This document shows positions 10,372-20,453 of a stretch of DNA of 64,000 bases, in pieces (the first letter of the stretch is position 1; every line of letters starts with the position of its first letter). Source of the stretch: Chara braunii (lineage: Eukaryota; Streptophyta; Charophyceae; Charales; Characeae). The stretch covers positions 8,810,470-8,874,469 of the forward strand of contig BFEA01000003.1 in assembly GCA_003427395.1 (NCBI GenBank). Reading direction: 5' to 3'. The notes under the pieces are model-generated. The model did not search any database and was not told where the DNA came from. It worked only from the letters and a program-made list of their open reading frames with translations. A program made the translations under genes and the position numbers.

Positions 10372-11307
10372 ATGAGTGACAAGCAGAGGACGGGTGAGAA
10401 AGCGGGGCGGGAAGGAGGGGGGGGTCCTCCACCCGAGCCCGAGCCTGATCGGGATATCTTTGTCGTTTTGTTGGCGCTCAGAACCGCTACGAAGATGACC
10501 TCAATGATGCTCAATGCTGCAGAGAAGGGCCAGGAGATGGTCGAGGGAGCGTCGAGGTATGTCTCGATTACTGTAGAGAGCATTATGCCTGATCCCTTCA
10601 GCAGATGGTTGACTCGATTTCGGCAGATGACTTATTTTCAATGGTTCCTGCTTGCTGTGATGGGCCTATTTTTGGCGGTAATTACTCCCCCCGCTTTGAT
10701 CTTGTTAGGTTTGTTTTCCGCGGTGGCTCTGCCCGTGGCTGCCGTCACTTCCCCCTTTTGGGGCCCCGTGGCCGTGGTGTTTTTGGCGCTCACTTTCCCT
10801 CTCTGGAGTCCTGCTTTGGCGGGATTGGCCATTTTTCAGTGGGCGGGAAGAATGGCGGGCAAGGTGAAGGAGGGGGTGACCAAGCTGGAGGGACACCTTC
10901 CTAAGCCCGCTAGAGGGGTGATCGGCTGGTTCAGAGGCATGAGTCGGGCGAAGCAGGTGTTGGCGCTCTTCGCCCTGGCCGCTGCCACCGTCCTCGGCAT
11001 CGGCGCGCTTCTGGTTGTCGGGACCCCCGTCGTCGTTATTGGCGGGGGGCTGATGCTCTTTTTCTCGCCTGTCATTCTGTTGACGTCACCGCTGTGGATT
11101 CCGGTTGTGCTCTTCTTCCTCGCCGTTGCCGCAGTGGTGTTGGGCGGCGCCGGCTTCCTCGTCGCCATGGCGGTGAGCGCCTACTGGCTTTATCGGTATT
11201 ACCGAGGGCCGATGCCGCTTGGGGGAGAGTCGGTCTTCAAATTGCAACGTAAGATGGGGGGGATGCTGGACCGCACTAGGCAGACGATCGCGGGGAAGGC
11301 CGTTTAA
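10372..11307 (+). CDS. Double-hairpin oleosin-like lipid-droplet protein
   Basis: A 311-residue protein from a single exon. The ATG is preceded by an in-frame TAG six codons upstream, so this start or a later one must be used. A hydrophilic N-terminus (1-27, rich in G/P/E) is followed by two long hydrophobic hairpins, about 88-158 and 195-275. Each carries a perfect oleosin proline knot P-x5-S-P-x3-P: residues 121-132 (PVAAVTSPFWGP) and 233-244 (PVILLTSPLWIP). The second hairpin ends in AYWLYRYYRG, closely resembling the oleosin hairpin exit, then a short basic tail. Ordinary oleosins have one hairpin and about 140-200 residues, so this looks like an internal duplication. By family it should coat lipid droplets from the ER face; that role is inferred. 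The GC-rich coding sequence contrasts with the flanking repeats. Confidence 0.8.
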   Translation: MSDKQRTGEKAGREGGGGPPPEPEPDRDIFVVLLALRTATKMTSMMLNAAEKGQEMVEGASRYVSITVESIMPDPFSRWLTRFRQMTYFQWFLLAVMGLFLAVITPPALILLGLFSAVALPVAAVTSPFWGPVAVVFLALTFPLWSPALAGLAIFQWAGRMAGKVKEGVTKLEGHLPKPARGVIGWFRGMSRAKQVLALFALAAATVLGIGALLVVGTPVVVIGGGLMLFFSPVILLTSPLWIPVVLFFLAVAAVVLGGAGFLVAMAVSAYWLYRYYRGPMPLGGESVFKLQRKMGGMLDRTRQTIAGKAV

Positions 11308-11520
11308 CTTTGCCAGACTGTTCAGCAGAAGACAGGGTAGGTAATGTGGGCTTGGGCACGATCGTGTGGTGCCATTAGCTAATGGCTTCGGCTGGTGCAA
11401 ATTTGTCTTCATTGTGTGGTGGCTATGGCTACTTCGATTGTGCATGTGTGTGACCGGGTACACCGGATCACGGGGAAAAACGAGTAGGGGTGAAGTGCTC
11501 ATCTTGGGGCTTAACTTTGA
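11308..11520. other. 3' flank of the oleosin-like gene
   Basis: Presumed 3' UTR and downstream sequence. I see no clear AATAAA signal and no other gene. Confidence 0.4.
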
Positions 11521-11605
11521 CCCCGGTCCACTTTACCGTTTGGTTGAGTGTTTGCCTCCGGATAGGGAGGTCACGTGTTCGATCCTTGCACAGTGCGGAC
11601 TTATA
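11521..11605 (+). repeat. tRNA-derived SINE head
   Basis: An A-box-like TACCGTTTGGTTGAGTG (11534-11550) and B-box-like GTGTTCGATCC (11575-11585) are spaced as in a tRNA gene. The sequence does not fold into a complete tRNA with a CCA-type end, so I call it a SINE head. It is followed by AT-rich TTTACAAAT repeats to 11660. Confidence 0.55.
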
Positions 11606-12233
11606 AATAATGTATTTACAAATACAAATATTTACAAATGCAAAAATTTACAAATGTGGGCTGGCATGCATGAAATAGGGGTTGTGTTTTGGGACCGGAG
11701 AATTACTGCGGCGCCGCACAGTGATATTCTGACCAGGAGGGTCGAAGGGAGTTCGTTGTATGTACTAAAGGGGTGTGGCTTAGGGGTCAATTCGAGAGGA
11801 GTAATTTCAAAGATGGAGAGTTTGACAGGGGTTGACGAAGTTTAAAGGGGGTTTTGCCGCAGTGCGGCTGTTGGCATCCACTGCATTCGATCCTGCTGAA
11901 TTGTGTCGTCGTACACTTAACTCACCGACGCGGATGACAAATCGACCGACGCAGATGACAAATGGACAGTGCCCATAGAGGGTCGTTTTTTTAAGGTGGG
12001 GAAAAAAACGGCTCTACAGCCTCTACAGTCTAGACTGGCTAGGGATTTGTGGTGGAGCGTGAAATTGCCGTGAATGTATATTTAATGCCCGCATGGTAGC
12101 TTCCTCTTACGTTTGACGCTCAAAGTAAATCTGCGTCAAAGTCAATCTGGTGTTAATCTCACCGGTGGTCAAGCAGTGTGGTCTACCGTGCCGATCGCGA
12201 ATGTTGACGTTGATGGCAGCATGCTTATCACTT
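11606..12233. other. No recognised gene
   Basis: Short open frames only. A direct repeat 'ccgacg cggatgacaaat / ccgacgcagatgacaaat' lies at 11924-11962. Confidence 0.4.
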
Positions 12234-12348
12234 CTTCCTAGACGTTTTAACTGGAGTGTACTTCTTTAGACGTTTTAACTGGAGTTTATCTTCTTTAGAC
12301 GTTTTAACTGGAGTTAATCTTCTTTAGACGTTTTAACTGGAGTTAATC
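12234..12348. repeat. 29-base tandem repeat, four units
   Basis: The unit CTTCTTTAGACGTTTTAACTGGAGT(+4) starts at 12234 (27 bases), 12261, 12290 and 12319. The last two units are identical. Confidence 0.85.
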
Positions 12349-12729
12349 TGACGGGCGGGTTTGTAGTTCGGTAATCAGTGTGTTAGCCGTGGTGCTGTTT
12401 TACGGTTTTAGTGAGTCACACCTACCACAGTAAATAAGTTGTACTAGCTATGCAGCTCAGTGAAATGAATTACCATCAGGTGATGGTGTAGGTTACCCAA
12501 GCCTACCACAGTGAATAAGACGAAAGTGTTCGAAGCTCGTGGTGAGGGAAGGATTATCACCCGGTAGCGGTTGAGCTAACTGTAGAATGCATTACGGAAC
12601 GTAACGGGTTTTTAAGTGCGGTGAGTTTGTTGTTAAGGGCCTCACCGGTCATCGAAGTAACTGGGGTAGAGAGCCTTCCACGTGGCTGTCGGGCTTGTTG
12701 GTGCGGAGGGAATTTGATTAATCGACTTC

Positions 12730-12880
12730 TCGTTTTTTTTTTCTTCTTTTCTTTTTCTTCTTCTTTTAACACCCCGGCCGGTGTTAATGCTGCTTATAAG
12801 AGCAGACACCACTAACACCTAGGGAGAGGCTCCATCTAATGGTGGGGAGCATCACCTGCTGGAAAACGGGTCCTCTCCTT
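12730..12880 (-). mobile_element. LINE-type 3' tail with two hairpins and A-rich end
   Basis: Read on the minus strand: the hairpin GACCCGTTTTCCAGC, then CAGGTGATGCTCCCCACCA. Next comes a second hairpin built on GGTGTTAGTGGTGTCTGC paired with GCAGCATTAACACC, and finally an A/G-rich tail (T-rich 12733-12768 on plus). The copy at 39490-39635 has the same order, so this is a defined retroposon 3' end, severely 5'-truncated. Confidence 0.65.
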
Positions 12881-12944
12881 GATGAGGAGATTAAGAAATG
12901 TGCGATCGTGGAAGTCGTGCCTATAATATGAAAGTTGATGAAAG

Positions 12945-13113
12945 TGCCGACGGTGGACGAGAGGGATGTCGCCGTACAAAATGTACCCGTGCATGAATCT
13001 TGACAGAAATGCCGACGATGAAGGAGATGGATGTTGCTGTACAAAATGTACCCGTGCATGAATCTTGACGGAACTGCCGGCGATGGAGGAGATGGATGTT
13101 GCTGTAGAAAATG
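12945..13113. repeat. 65-base tandem repeat, 2.6 units
   Basis: Units start TGCCGACG(G/A)TG at 12945, 13010 and 13075, each containing GTACAAAATGTACCCGTGC. The sub-motif GTACAAAATGTAC is itself a near-palindrome. The overlapping antisense frames are products of the repeat. Confidence 0.8.
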
Positions 13114-13439
13114 TACCCGTCGCGTTTTGGACGGGTGTGTGTCACAAGGATGGCGGCGGTAGAGGCTGACAAGGGATGATCGTCGGGCTTGAACAATATA
13201 GAGGGGTGCTCGAAGAAAGGGGTCTTTGAAGTCGGAGTCGGAGATATAATTGGCAAATAGCCACTTGGCTGTTAATAAAAAAGTTGCTTCATTCCTAATG
13301 CGGAAATTGTTGACTTCAATAAGTAATTGGTTGTTGCGTCTCCCAAAAAAAAAAAAAAAGAATGGAGCATGTAAGGGGGGAGGGGGGCGGAAGGGGCAAG
13401 TACGCTGGAGTCACACCCTTTTTTCTTTTTTTTTAAAGC

Positions 13440-13775
13440 CCAGGGTGTTGTAGAGGCCAAGGACCAGACCCGTGGTGATTGCTGGTAGCGGCAGCCAATG
13501 GTTGTCCTGACAGGATAGGCCACCTAGCCTACCCATCCCCAGTTAATACTCCCAGCGCACCCCCTGTCCCTACTATCACATCCTACATTCAGAATAGGCA
13601 ACTTTAGCAGTTCCCGAAATCATGGCTCAAAAAAGGCGACCCCCCTAAATCTGCCAACCCGCCCTGCGGGTAATGACTGGTGCAGTTTCAGACCCCTGCT
13701 AAACGTGCACATTTCAAAACTCACAGCATGACATAGGCGCCACTTAGTCTTCTCTTGCCTATTTCAAATTACAAA

Positions 13776-13819
<44 letters not shown>

Positions 13820-13820
13820 A
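13440..13820 (-). repeat. Dispersed repeat copy, ending near a 41-base poly(A)
   Basis: 13440-13550 is the reverse complement of 37835-37945; both contain CCAATGGTTGTCCTGAC or its complement plus a CTACCCATCC block. A run of 41 A is at 13778-13818. No gene is seen in 13114-13920. Confidence 0.5.
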
Positions 13821-14029
13821 GCAAACTGAAAGAGTGCCACAGCCACAGTTTTCCCAAAAAAAGAAACTTAATAAAAGGAGGTTTCTTCACAGTCATAAAC
13901 TGCGACTTTTTAACTTTTCTTTTTAACCCATCTGGAAGGCCTCTATTTCGGTGGTATTAAGAGAGCCCTGCAACTTTCTATGCATAGCTCCAAGGTACAG
14001 CTGTAAGGGTGGAAAATGCCATTCCTTTT

Positions 14030-14112
14030 CTGCTGTTTTTTCTGCTGTTTTATCTGCTGTTTTATCTGCTGTTTTTTCTGCTGTTTTTTCTGCTGTTTTT
14101 TCTGCTGTTGTT
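14030..14112. repeat. 12-base minisatellite CTGCTGTTTTTT
   Basis: Seven units of CTGCTGTTTT(T/A)T with single-base variants. The antisense frame reads as a KTAE tetrapeptide repeat; I do not consider it coding. Confidence 0.8.
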
Positions 14113-14532
14113 CTGTTTGTCAATTTTTGCTCTTTCTGCACTAGGGTTGATTTCTGCTAGGGACGGGTATGAGATAGGGAGATCATTACTTGGCCTTTGC
14201 TGTGCATATTTTACACTTGGGTAGAGTTTTTTCTTGGTATTATTTCTCTTTCTTTGGTCCCTTGTCACAGGGGACAGGCTCGACTACAGTAGCTGGGCGC
14301 AGCTCCAGACCTCCTGGCCCCTGGATTTTAAAACTTCGTGCTGCATTTTATTTTTTGCCTTGGGCACTGGGCCCGTAATAAAGCTTGTGAAAAACGGAGA
14401 AAGACACAAAAACAAAAACAAAAACGAAAACAAAATCAAAAAGTCAGGGTGGGAAATCCTCTCTTGCTTCCCCTTTTTCTGATGCTCATCTGGCTTCCTA
14501 CAGAAAAGGTCCCGTACTCCTGCAGCCCTTTG

Positions 14533-14598
14533 AAAGGTGTCCATTTAACTCCATTAGTTCAATCTAAAGGTGTCCATTTAACTCCATTAGTTCAATCT
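14533..14598. repeat. 33-base perfect-like direct duplication
   Basis: AAAGGTGTCCATTTAACTCC and the following 13 bases occur at 14533 and again at 14566, essentially identical. This indicates a recent slippage or repair duplication. Confidence 0.85.
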
Positions 14599-14621
14599 GA
14601 AGTTCCGGGCATGGTTTCAAC

Positions 14622-14728
14622 TCTTAGGGTCAGATCCCACTACCCTGGATTATTCATTTTTCACCCTCGATTACGACGATCGACGGTCAGAAATGAACAA
14701 TAGGGGCTAGTGGGATCTGGCCCTTAGT
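14622..14728. mobile_element. MITE-like palindrome (GGTCAGATCCCACTA ends)
   Basis: The left arm TTAGGGTCAGATCCCACTA is matched inversely by TAGTGGGATCTGGCCCTTA. The inner part (ATTCATTTTTCACC against the complement of CAGAAATGAACAAT) also pairs, so almost the whole ~105 bases folds on itself. Similar in design to 14859-14945. Confidence 0.7.
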
Positions 14729-14858
14729 ACTATATTAAATATTTGCATGGCCATGCTTTCGGCTCTGTGGAGCTGAATAAGCTGATCAATCCCATGCATT
14801 TCCGTTCCAGTGGTACGCATAGCAATAAGTAAGCAGGGCCGTGGGGTTGCCCGGGGCT

Positions 14859-14945
14859 AGGTCCCACTCACACGAATTAAGAGATATTGACCGTAGATAG
14901 CACAGATCAACGGTCCGAATCTCATAATCCGTTTAAGTGGGACCT
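14859..14945. mobile_element. MITE-like palindrome (AGGTCCCACT ends)
   Basis: 87 bases running AGGTCCCACTCACACGAATT ... AATCCGTTTAAGTGGGACCT, pairing end to end through GACCGTAGAT/ATCAACGGTC. No coding capacity. Confidence 0.7.
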
Positions 14946-15424
14946 TGAGCACGGAATAAAGCACCAGGCGGCTGGCACATCTTTTTTTTTTTTTTTGCAA
15001 AGCCAAGAGTCCGGAATCGAAAATTTCACAAATGAAACAGGGAGGGGAGGTATGAGATGATGAACGTTTGACAAACCGAAGAGCTCAGGAACGAAAATTC
15101 CGTCGTCGAAGGAAGAAGGCAAATTTAAACAGTTTGGCCTGCTGTCTCGAGACATGTAGGCAGTCTCGGAGTTTGCGAGAGGGAGAGTTGAGGTGGCTGG
15201 GGACATCAAAAGCAGCATGCAATATTTTTTTTGTCTCAAGTGTGGACTCAGGACTGTGATCGATTGAGAAATTGAGAGAATGCTAGAATCCCGCGTGGCT
15301 GCTCTTTCAATGACTGGTCAAAAAGCGTCATAACAGGGTTCACCGTTTTTTTCTTTCACCGGATCACTGGGATCAGTAAAAAAAATGTTTTTTTCTTTCA
15401 CCGGATCAGTAAAAAAAATTGCAT

Positions 15425-15688
15425 TCAACGAGCGGTTACTATGCTATAGAAAGGCTCTCGCATGATCTTCCACCGCATCAATACATCAAGTTCAGAGGCC
15501 ACCACCTCCATGAATCGCTCTGCATGAATGCTTCCGCGGCAAATGCCAAGATTCACACGCGCTGCATCCGCCATTTGCTGGTTGTTAATAAATCGTGCAA
15601 TCTCAAAGAACTTCTCAAAGTACACGGCGGCTCGATCGAACTTCTTCTGCTGGTGGTAAATTATGCCCAATTTGCAACAAGCCTTAGC
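15425..15688 (-). CDS. TTC29-like TPR protein, last coding exon
   Basis: Read on the minus strand, an acceptor ...AAAATTGCAG precedes AKACCKLGIIYHQQKKFDRA, and the exon runs in phase 0 to a TGA at 15425-15427 (87 codons). The first ~34 residues are a tetratricopeptide repeat: the A-K-A-C-C-K-L-G-I-I-Y and Y-F-E-K-F-F-E-I-A-R helices have TPR spacing. Joined in frame to the exon at 34029-34154, the order and spacing match the C-terminal TPRs of TTC29, an axonemal protein needed for flagellar motility in animals. Assignment rests on my recollection of the family. Earlier exons were not located. Confidence that it is a TPR exon is high; the TTC29 identity is moderate. Confidence 0.65.
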   Translation of the reverse strand, partial: AKACCKLGIIYHQQKKFDRAAVYFEKFFEIARFINNQQMADAARVNLGICRGSIHAERFMEVVASELDVLMRWKIMREPFYSIVTAR

Positions 15689-15939
15689 CTGCAATTTTTT
15701 CATCATCAAAGAGGCCCACAACAGGACGCAAGGACCACCAGCAAGAACCGGCAGAACGAAAGTCTTAGGGCGTTTCATTTCGAGTAAGGAGGGCCTGCAT
15801 GAAAGCCAGAATCACACATACTCTCATTGACAAGCAATTTGAAGCAAACCAAAAAAGTCCCCAGTCTTCTAAAGCGGATCCAGCAAAGCGATTGCAAATG
15901 GCATGAACAACTCTACAGTCAGGAGGGCTACCCTTTTCT

Positions 15940-16260
15940 TTCTTTCTTTTTTCTTTTGTTTTTTGGGTAACCGTTACGATGCTCCAATCGTTTTTGTGGG
16001 GAGCAGCAGCACGTGCTGATGGTGCTGGGAACGGGGCCCAGCGTCCCGTAGGAATTTATACGGAACAGTGGGTCATAGGTTCAATTCCTAGTGAGTTGAT
16101 CTTGGACTTCTTGTGTATAACAAGCACTGCCAGTGGGAGTCTGTGAGATACCCGGGCTGTTACCTGGTTTGGCTGAGGAAAACGAAAAATCCTGGAAGAA
16201 CTACTGAGGTATTCAAGAACTGGGGCTAACAAGGATACTCTTGAGTCATGAGAAATCAAC
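15940..16260 (+). repeat. Hairpin-tail module and SINE-like B-box
   Basis: 16000-16040 carries the hairpin module on the minus strand (GCTGGG...CCCAGC next to TGGGGAGCAGCA). 16078-16090 is B-box-like (GGTTCAATTCC) but without a matching A-box. The GAGATACCCGGGC module follows at 16143. The same succession occurs near 40612-40730, so this is a repeated unit. Confidence 0.45.
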
Positions 16261-16779
16261 ATATTAAACGGACGACGGAAGAACTACTGAGCTAGGCTGC
16301 CACCTGCTGTTAGGACCTACTAGTAGGGATGCTTTTGGGGAGGTTTCGGGAGAGGTCTGTTTCAGTAAAGGGATAGGATGACTATATAAGGGATGCAAGG
16401 CGTAGGTATGGCCTCCGTGAGTCGTTGAGGTATTCTGGTGTTTGCACTGGGAGTGATCCCCCTGAAGAGTCTGCTGGCGGGGTGGACGAAATGTGTCAGG
16501 GAATGGCCGCGTGTGTTATGATTTTCAGTGACCCAATGGACTATCATGCTTTTCTAATCTCAGAGCTGGTTCTCTATGCTGTTTTCATGATTCTTCTCGG
16601 TGATATTGTGCGCCACATTTGCTTTCGTCTTCTTAACTGCATTACGGGGAATATGGCTCTGTTGCCACTGTTGGTGCATCTTCTTTGTCCGTTCTCATGC
16701 AGCTTAGACAGTCTTGCCGGGCTGTTGTTCTTTTTCCGAATTTCGTGACAACCTGCAGTGCGGTTGAACATTGGGTGGT
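16261..16779. other. No recognised gene
   Basis: A TATA-like ACTATATAAGGG is at 16381. A ~107-codon open frame (16425-16748) has several hydrophobic stretches but resembles nothing I know. Confidence 0.35.
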
Positions 16780-17543
16780 GGTCGCGTCTTCGGTAGGTTA
16801 ACCTTTTGCTATGGATCGATTATTGATAAAGTGTGCCATCATGGCAGGGCGATCCGGCGCGTACTCCAGAACCGCCGCGGGAAGAAGACGAAAGAGATGG
16901 AGGCGCCACCGCAGAGGGATCATCAAGAAGCCGGCGCCGCCGAAGAAGTCAATCGCTCTCCCAATCCTCCCCAGTTCGATCGCAGCCCTTCATTTACGTC
17001 AAGATGAGGGCACACGGGCTTCGTCCCCGGTCGTTATCCCGTCGTCCCCGTGACTTCCTCACCCTCCAACAGCTCTCAGGGAGACCCCCATTCCCCGATG
17101 GGTGGCAGCCGTTCCCCCTCTCCTTTTTCTACTACCGCTACGCCACCCGCCTTTTGGTCACCATCTTCCCGCACTCTGTCACTCGCTCGCTCGTCACTTC
17201 GTTCCCCTTCCACGTCCTCCTTCTTAGCGTGGAATGGCAAGAATATAATCATATAGAGGTCTATTGCGTCATCGTGGGCACGATCCCCGCGTGCGAAGAA
17301 TATGACGATTTCCGCGCTGCCATCCGCCGCACCCTCTGCACCCTCTACCCTGACTACCTCGCCTCTCTCCCCCATCAACGTCGGCACCCTCGCTTTCCTC
17401 GCATCCATCGCTCCATTCATTACGTCCCACTCCCTTCTAGTGATGAGAAAATTACTTGCTTCATGCCTCCTCTCCCCCAAGTCTATCCACCACATCCCCC
17501 ACCCGTAATTAGATTATCTTTCCCAGGCAACGTTTTTGATTGA
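16780..17543 (+). pseudogene. Family-P accessory ORF B, C-terminal part (5'-truncated element)
   Basis: The open frame has a charged/RS-rich N-terminal part (16850-16980) followed by a domain containing FHVLLLSVEW, NHIEVYCVI, PACEEYDDFR and LYPDYLASLP. The same residues occur at 60195-60355 in the 57-62-kb element, with clear DNA divergence, so both derive from one coding ancestor. In this copy the RS-like part and the C-terminal domain are in one frame, whereas the other copy is frameshifted between them. No ATG heads the frame; the element is cut at about 16780. It precedes the LTR by ~110 bases. Function unknown. Confidence 0.6.
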
Positions 17544-17651
17544 GCGCACGTATGCCACGTCGGATGGCTTCCACACTCAGATCCTACGGTAAGTGGCACG
17601 TGTGAGCTCCATGTCGATCATCGGGTTAAGGGATCGGCGCATGAAGTGTGT

Positions 17652-20029
17652 GAGCAAGCAGGAGCTTGCTCAAGATTGGAACCCCCTGGGCGTCACACTG
17701 GCATATGTGACGAACCATTTTCTGTAACCGCGCGACTTTCTGCACGAAGCTGCCTTGGGGAAACGAGACGGGTCGGAGGGGTAAGTTGCAGGAAGATGGT
17801 TGGTCAGGCTGATTGCGTGGATGCCCTCGTTTCTTTTTGTTTTCTGTGGAAATCTGTCAGGTCGGTGTCGGGAAAGTCCCACGCCGGCGATTGGGTAACC
17901 GCGCCTTAGCGAGCGCAATGGACAACGGTTGTTATGGTCCCTTTCTTGTTCTGCTGTGAGCACTAGGAATTTTGGCGCGATCATCGCGCGGGAATATCGT
18001 TTTTGAATTTTCAACTGACGTCGAGCCCCCACGGGCTCGCGGAATTGTTTTTGGGCTCTTAGGAAGTTCCCTTTTGCAATTAGGAATTAGGCTAGGAATT
18101 TAGCTACTCTGAATTCTGCTACGCCGCGCTTCTTACTCGTGCACATCTCGCGACATTAGGAATTGGGCTTTGACTGAATCGCGCCCTTAATCCTGCGTAA
18201 CTGTCGTTTTTGGCGGGCACGATTGTAACTGTATCTTTCTTCTTTCTTGATTTCCTCGTGTTTACTCGCCTTTTCCTTCTTCCTCGCTTTGCATCCTCTG
18301 TTCTAATTGACCTGAACGCCTGCATGACCGGATCGATGCCTGGAGTGTGGCTATGACCCTCACGCTGCGGCCTGGCCATGCAGACGTAGGCACTTCTTCT
18401 CTTCTCCTCTTGACCTCTTGAGCTTAATCCCGTACCTTTCGCGCAAGCATGCCTGCTATAAATTTTGCAAGCGCGATTGGTTTGCTCTCTAAGAACCTTG
18501 GAGTTAACGAGATCAGTGAGGGTCGGCTAACGAGTCAGCTTGAGAGTTGAGTCGACGAGAGAGTTGGGCGATCCGACGAGTTGGTGTCGGGTATGCGGGG
18601 TTGACGTGCGGCGGGGCCGCGACGGACTGTGGCGCACGGGCGAACCTGGCTTGCATGCTCGAACCAAGCGGGGTGACAACTCTGAGTTGGTGCGAGGCGA
18701 TGGACTGCCCGCATCGGGAGTGGAGAGAGAGAGAGCAGTTGTGGGTGTGGGATGCGGTTCTTTCTTTTGTTTATCTGTATAATTTTGGCTCTTGCTATGG
18801 TCGATTTTGTTGCGGCCTTTTCGGACTTCTCTTTGTAAATTATCTCGGATTTTCTTTGTTGTTTCTGCCTCGTGTATGCATGGAATGAATGTGGACTCTT
18901 TCCCGTTAGTGATCTTTTCGGATTTCCAATCTTGTTTTGCGGCCTGTTTCGTCACCCTCTATTATCCATCTGCATGAGCCATACTCTCAGATCTGATTGG
19001 AAGCACTCGCTATGGATGTTTGGGTTCAATCGTTAGTCTTTGATCACCAAGAATGTTGTGAGGAGTTGATTGTTTTTTCCCCTTTTTTTTCTCCTTTTCG
19101 TCACACATATGACATGGATTTGAATGTAATGTCTGGATATCGCACAACATAGCATGAGCAGGATAGTTGCATGGAGGCCGAACGTGATCGGTACACGGAG
19201 CCTAGGACCGCTCCACTTCCTCTCATGTGCTCGCTCGCGTACAACCGCGACCTCGAGAAAGCCGAGTCGCCGCGTACTCGCTCGTCTGCATGAGTTGACC
19301 TTGAACTCAGTATAAGGATGCAGGGGACCGAGTTCACTAAACGGATATGGTTGTGGGATTTCCCTCTTGGATCCCCGATCGTGAGAGCCTGAGGGACCCG
19401 GAATATCGCGAATACTGGGAAGGTGAACAACTCAGACAGCGGGAAAACTTAAGAAACCCGGAATTCCCCTATCTGACAAAGAATGACCGATTGTGCGCAA
19501 GGGACTTTCAATGTGTCGTAACTAACGATCCTAGGGGCCCCGACTACCCGGATACTTATAACACGCAATATTACATATTCCTCGGCTTCGTCGTTATTAC
19601 CACCAGTTTCCCTCCCTTTCACCTCCTTCTTCCATATCACCAGCTCACAATGGTGCCGTGGAATTTCATAGCTGGCTATTGGCCCCGCACACCGTGCGAA
19701 AAGTGCCAGCGGCACCAGGCATATCGAGCTTCTGAAATTATTCGGCAAACCCGAACTGAAGCCGAGCGGCGCCGACAACTGGTCGAACCACGCGATCGCA
19801 CTACAACCCACAAAACCGACCACAGCGACGCGACTGGCAGAGACGATAATCCCATACGCGATCTTCGCGTACCGTCTTGTACCTTCGTCTCGAAACTTGC
19901 CACTGGAGATCTCAGTTCCGACCTGGGACTCCACCCCCACATTCTTAAAATCCTTGGCAAACCCCCTTTTTCGCACTTCCAAGCCCCCATCCTACTCCGA
20001 TCAGGAAGTCGCGCCTCGCGTGAGGTTGG
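17652..20029 (+). mobile_element. Family-P Ty3 LTR (copy 2, 3' LTR of a truncated element)
   Basis: Shares its start (AGCAAGCAGGAGCTTGCT, GGAACCCCCTGGGCGTCAC) and end (CAGGAAGTCGCG...GCGTGAGGTTGG) with the LTR at 60580-62959, and is almost the same length (~2.4 kb). Its U3 is in the same orientation as that copy. It is more diverged from copies 1 and 3 than they are from each other. The following sequence has no PBS or gag. Exact ends are approximate because no TG...CA termini are obvious. Confidence 0.75.
18457..18463 (+). promoter_or_regulatory. LTR TATA box
   Basis: TATAAAT in GCCTGCTATAAATTTTGC, aligned with the TATA boxes of the other two LTR copies. Confidence 0.6.
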
Positions 20030-20159
20030 GCGTCACACCCCACCCTCCAACGTCCGCGTAGTCCCCCAATGTCCCCCAACGGCTACTGTTGGCGGTGGGC
20101 CTCCATTGGGTGGCATCGTCGTTTTCGACCGGCATCATGCGGTCTCGCGCGCTCGATGA
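19347..20159 (+). CDS. ORF embedded in the family-P LTR (copy 2, open for 270 codons)
   Basis: Opens with an ATG at 19347 and stays open past the LTR end. The region matching the other two copies is LCARDFQC (versus LCPREFHC), then VVITTSFPPF.LLLPYHQL and the W...YWP motif, followed by a charged E/R/T-rich segment. Conservation of cysteines and of the VVITTSFPPF block in a copy this diverged supports genuine coding. Codons beyond ~20029 are probably flanking sequence read by chance. Product and role are unknown; it is not gag, protease or pol. Confidence 0.55.
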   Translation: MVVGFPSWIPDRESLRDPEYREYWEGEQLRQRENLRNPEFPYLTKNDRLCARDFQCVVTNDPRGPDYPDTYNTQYYIFLGFVVITTSFPPFHLLLPYHQLTMVPWNFIAGYWPRTPCEKCQRHQAYRASEIIRQTRTEAERRRQLVEPRDRTTTHKTDHSDATGRDDNPIRDLRVPSCTFVSKLATGDLSSDLGLHPHILKILGKPPFSHFQAPILLRSGSRASREVGRHTPPSNVRVVPQCPPTATVGGGPPLGGIVVFDRHHAVSRAR

Positions 20160-20255
20160 ACGTATGCCTAGTCCCCCAACGCCCCCAAACGGCTACTGTT
20201 GGTGGTGGGCCTCCATCCGGCAACGTCGTCGTTTTCGGCTGGCATCAACGGTCGT
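20065..20255. repeat. ~107-base tandem duplication
   Basis: TAGTCCCCCAA...CGGCTACTGTTGG(C/T)GGTGGGCCTCC with the following GTCGTTTTCG...GGCATCA is present at 20062 and again at 20169. Confidence 0.75.
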
Positions 20256-20453
20256 AATTTTTTTTTTTTCCCGGCGGCGCCTTCAGTCCATCCAGAGAAG
20301 AGGTTTCTTCACAAGCGTCATATTCCCATGCATGTCGTCACATGCTGCGCGTCCGATAAGACTCTTGCCTTCTCCGCCGTCGTGTGCTCATTGCTGCCCT
20401 CTCCACCGTGCAACTCATGGCTGACCTATACCGCAGGCTCCCTCTGCTGCTCC

